Made by a program: the position numbers and the translations under genes. 9,444 nucleotides of DNA from an uncultured Marinilabiliaceae bacterium. GTDB taxonomy: Bacteria; Bacteroidota; Bacteroidia; Bacteroidales; Marinilabiliaceae. Positions 7,430 to 9,444 of the stretch are shown here, piece after piece. The stretch lies in the NCBI GenBank assembly GCA_905235955.1, contig CAJONN010000065.1, forward strand, positions 1 to 9,444. The letters run 5' to 3'. Under the pieces are notes generated by a model that worked only from the letters and a program-made list of their open reading frames with translations, had not been told where the DNA came from and did not search any database. The first letter of the stretch is position 1. Each line of letters begins with the position of its first letter.

Positions 7430-9145
7430 TTAATTTTCTATATCTATTGTTTCTTTTATTTTCTCTAATATCTCCTCAGCACTATCAGTGCGAGCAATGT
7501 AGCCGTCTATTTTGCCTTCGAGGTCGCCCAAATATACATCTTGTTGTTTGTTGTCAATTATTACGTATATTGGTATCGCCACGCCTAAGCCTACCTCTAT
7601 GTTGCGCACTGAGCGCAAGAAGATGTGCCCCTCTACATTGGGGTCGCTCATGTTTATTAAGGCTACATCAAATTTGCTATTTTCGTAGAGTTTGAGTGCT
7701 ACTTTTGAGTGTGGCGCACAAACTACATTTTTTATTTTGCCTGCCATTATTTTTTGTATCCGTTCGCAATAGCTTGTGTCGCTATCGGCTACAAGTATTC
7801 TGATGTCGGCTTGTTTTATCTTGTTCTGGATATATTCAGCAGCATTGTTAAGGTCAGTATCGTTGTGCACCTGCACTTTCTTGTATGGCAGTGTAAACTC
7901 TATTTCAAGCGTCTCTTGGTCGGTTGTTGATGCTCTAAACTCACCACCCGATACTTTTACCATGCGTTGTGTCGATTCGAGGCGTAACTGATATAGCAAC
8001 TTCGTTTCTGATGTTGATAGGTCTCGATGATCGAGATGTATTTTGTTTTCTGACGCAATAATAAAGCCTATTATAAGATTGTCTGCAGTGATGTCGTGTA
8101 TCGAAATTTTTACAACTATAGGTGTTTCGCACATTTTTAGTGTGCGGTCTATTGCCTCAAATGTTGCCATTATCACTTGGCGTAGCAGTTGACTATTGCC
8201 TCTGATAATCGATGGCACTTCAGGCGATATGTTGATGGTGTGTATGTTGCTATCTTGGCTCTCGTTGCTCTCAAATATCAAAAGCACATTTGTTATGACG
8301 TTTTGTATGTTGAAGTCAATGTCCTCTTTGTCTATTGGTCTTATGTCGAGTTCTGATGCTGACGATATAGAGTCTATGGTGTTGAGCAAGTTGGCTGCTG
8401 CAGCGCGTATGTTGGTAGCTTGTTCCATTTGCGGACGATTGAGGCGGTTTTGCACCAATTTGTCGGCCGACTTCTTCAGCACTATGAGTTGCGAGCTTAC
8501 ATCGCCCGTTATCCTCTTTATCATGTCAGACTTGATGATGAGCGAACCATTGAGCTGTCCGACCTCTGCAATGCGGTCATATATCAGTGCCGATAGCCAT
8601 CTTACTGCCACCAAATAGATAAACATACTCAAAGTTTGCACTGTTATGATGATAAGCACCTCTATCCAAGTGTAGTAAAACGCCACATCGAGTATGCCTT
8701 TGAGGCAAACAGTAGAGTATGTGGCTATGAGAATAATATGAAGCGTAGAGAGTATGGTACCTATCTTTCTGCCATGCAATATGATAGCAATAAACGGATA
8801 AATTTGTATTGATATGTTTGCAAAACCAAGAATGCTGGCATTGATAAATGTTACAACAAAACGTGCAAATATCACTATGCGGTTTATGCCTATGCGCAGA
8901 GGCGAATTTTTTATGCTGAAATAATTGGATAAGAAGTAGAGAATAAACAAAATGCTAAATATCATATCTGAGATGGCAATCGCAGAATTTTCAAGCATCA
9001 AAGCATACAGTCCGCCACATGTGCTGTATATTAAAAGCATGAAGTTGACAACGTTGGTAAATGATGTTTGAAAGTTCTCTTCGGCCGAAACATCTTCGTC
9101 AGCCGATGAAGTAAACATCGTTATTATTTTATTTAATACGTTCAT
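7430..9145 (-). CDS. Six-pass membrane protein with degenerate hybrid histidine kinase architecture (pseudokinase plus pseudo-receiver)
   Basis: Probable membrane signalling protein of 571 aa from ATG 9145. About six hydrophobic segments (roughly residues 32-52, 57-78, 88-108, 110-126, 129-148, 158-183) are followed by a HisKA-like helical region (206-263), an HATPase-like region (308-423, with GNSQLLRQV) and a C-terminal receiver-like domain (447-568). Catalytic residues are missing. The SHE of the H-box reads SSQ (Ser218 for His), no Asn occurs in the N-box, and no DxGxG box is seen near 363-371. The receiver motif FDVALINMSDPNVEG has Asn498 for the phospho-Asp, Ile530 for Thr/Ser and Arg552 for Lys, with only Asp454 kept of the acidic pair. 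It is the first gene of the operon. A TTG at 9181 would add 12 residues, but that codon lies in a promoter-like box, so ATG is preferred. The ligand and output are unknown. Confidence 0.8.
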   Translation of the reverse strand: MNVLNKIITMFTSSADEDVSAEENFQTSFTNVVNFMLLIYSTCGGLYALMLENSAIAISDMIFSILFILYFLSNYFSIKNSPLRIGINRIVIFARFVVTFINASILGFANISIQIYPFIAIILHGRKIGTILSTLHIILIATYSTVCLKGILDVAFYYTWIEVLIIITVQTLSMFIYLVAVRWLSALIYDRIAEVGQLNGSLIIKSDMIKRITGDVSSQLIVLKKSADKLVQNRLNRPQMEQATNIRAAAANLLNTIDSISSASELDIRPIDKEDIDFNIQNVITNVLLIFESNESQDSNIHTINISPEVPSIIRGNSQLLRQVIMATFEAIDRTLKMCETPIVVKISIHDITADNLIIGFIIASENKIHLDHRDLSTSETKLLYQLRLESTQRMVKVSGGEFRASTTDQETLEIEFTLPYKKVQVHNDTDLNNAAEYIQNKIKQADIRILVADSDTSYCERIQKIMAGKIKNVVCAPHSKVALKLYENSKFDVALINMSDPNVEGHIFLRSVRNIEVGLGVAIPIYVIIDNKQQDVYLGDLEGKIDGYIARTDSAEEILEKIKETIDIEN

Positions 9146-9252
9146 TTGTTGCCCAATCCAACTTTTAAACAATGTGTGCAAAAATAACCATTCTCAATGA
9201 TATTTGCAATTTGATATTCAAGTTGTTCCAAATCGTTTTTGCATTTTAGCAA
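9142..9252 (-). CDS. Possible 36-aa CxxC peptide or remnant upstream of the kinase-like gene
   Basis: A short minus-strand frame starts at TTG 9252 (no in-frame ATG) and ends at TGA 9144-9142, overlapping the kinase-like ATG as ATGA. The peptide is hydrophilic and helical at first (KNDLEQLEYQIANIIENG), then has YFCTHCLK with a CxxC pair, plus one Cys near the start. The composition looks protein-like and the overlap would fit translational coupling. Against it stand the non-ATG start, the short length and a promoter-like box inside it. It could be a decayed gene end or chance. I recognise no family. Confidence 0.25.
   Translation of the reverse strand: MLKCKNDLEQLEYQIANIIENGYFCTHCLKVGLGNK
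9179..9210 (-). promoter_or_regulatory. Candidate Bacteroidota housekeeping promoter of the operon
   Basis: On the minus strand, TATTTTTG (9186-9179) matches the Bacteroidota -7 consensus TAnnTTTG exactly. ATTG (9210-9207), a three-of-four match to the -33 TTTG box, sits 20 bases upstream, within the usual spacing. Transcription would start near 9172-9175, leaving a leader of about 30 bases before ATG 9145. The region is AT-rich, so a chance match is possible. It overlaps the small CxxC ORF, so both need not be functional. Confidence 0.45.
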
Positions 9253-9369
9253 GGCTCATTCATTTTCATCAGAATGTTTTTTTTGCGTGATAGAACTTAA
9301 CTCAAGTTTCGCAAGTGAAAAATACACAGAAAATAAGCCATGAGAATGGGCGAAAGGGGTATATGCCTT
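9253..9369. other. Intergenic spacer upstream of the operon
   Basis: No supported gene lies here. A 6-bp inverted repeat (GAAAGG / CCTTTC, 9352-9371, 8-base loop) follows the edge frame directly but has no T run on either strand. A run of eight T on the plus strand lies at about 9275-9282. The minus frame shared with the edge ORF and the CxxC ORF crosses this spacer, broken only by TGA at 9372-9370 and TGA at 9258-9256. Confidence 0.3.
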
Positions 9370-9444
9370 TCAACAATTAGCACGGAACCCGATTTTCACC
9401 TCGCGGTTGTCGCCTTTGGCACGGAGCGTAAAGAAAATTATCGT
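9370..9444 (-). CDS. Possible C-terminal end of a gene cut by the window edge
   Basis: The last 75 bases hold a minus-strand frame that enters from outside and stops at TGA 9372-9370. Its 24 visible residues include AKGDNREVKIGFRANC. The block is richer in G and C than the spacer beside it. If real, it would be the tail of a gene upstream of the operon, about 225 bases before the kinase-like ATG. Other frames of the same block are also open, including a plus-strand frame from ATG 9340, so the coding strand is not certain and a non-coding repeat is possible. Confidence 0.25.
   Translation of the reverse strand, partial: TIIFFTLRAKGDNREVKIGFRANC

Noticed and set aside
8196..8618. Plus-strand ORF of 140 codons
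   Set aside because: It lies wholly antisense to the kinase-like gene, has low-complexity Ser/Met/Leu-rich composition typical of a codon-use shadow, and shows no domain.
9146..9181. Upstream TTG start adding 12 residues to the kinase-like protein
   Set aside because: ATG 9145 is the stronger start codon, and the TTG overlaps the TATTTTTG promoter-like box, so it may not even be transcribed.
9352..9371. Inverted repeat GAAAGG / CCTTTC as a terminator for an upstream gene
   Set aside because: The stem is 6 bp with an 8-base loop and no T run follows it on either strand, so it is too weak to call.
1..9444. CRISPR arrays, tRNA or rRNA genes, insertion sequences, toxin-antitoxin or defence genes
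   Set aside because: I read both strands and found no regularly spaced repeats, cloverleaf pattern, transposase motifs or defence-type domains.

Overview
The window looks like chromosomal DNA of a member of the Bacteroidota, most likely order Bacteroidales. The evidence is an S46-family dipeptidyl-peptidase, a Bacteroidales-style MltD with LysM repeats, a golvesin-domain amidase of the kind often labelled 'xanthan lyase' in these genomes, weak or absent Shine-Dalgarno sequences, and a promoter-like TAnnTTTG box. The genus cannot be told from the sequence.

All five convincing genes lie on the minus strand and are packed like one operon, read right to left. They are a six-pass membrane protein shaped like a hybrid histidine kinase (9145 to 7430), an S46 dipeptidyl-peptidase of DPP7 type (7414 to 5270), the site-2 protease RseP (5239 to 3917), an MltD-like lytic transglycosylase (3909 to 2764) and a golvesin/Fn3 N-acetylmuramoyl-L-alanine amidase (2767 to 125). 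Gaps are 15, 30 and 7 bases, and the last pair overlaps by 4 bases (ATGA). A candidate promoter lies just before the first gene. A 10-bp hairpin followed by a T run (positions 1-31) forms a likely intrinsic terminator 94 bases after the last stop.

The common theme is the cell envelope. Two enzymes cut different bonds of peptidoglycan (glycan strand and peptide stem), one trims peptides in the periplasm, one cuts membrane proteins inside the bilayer, and the lead gene encodes a membrane protein built like a sensor. That lead protein is the most unusual item. Its kinase half lacks the phospho-accepting His, any N-box Asn and recognisable ATP-binding glycine boxes. Its receiver domain has Asn in place of the phospho-accepting Asp, Ile in place of the conserved Thr/Ser and Arg in place of the conserved Lys. 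It therefore looks like a doubly inactivated hybrid kinase that kept its architecture.

The right-hand end (about 9146-9444) holds no confident gene. It has a candidate promoter, a 36-codon ORF with a CxxC motif whose stop overlaps the kinase-like start, and at the very edge a more GC-rich block open in several frames that may be the end of a repeat or a decayed gene. No tRNA, rRNA, CRISPR array, insertion sequence or plus-strand gene could be supported.
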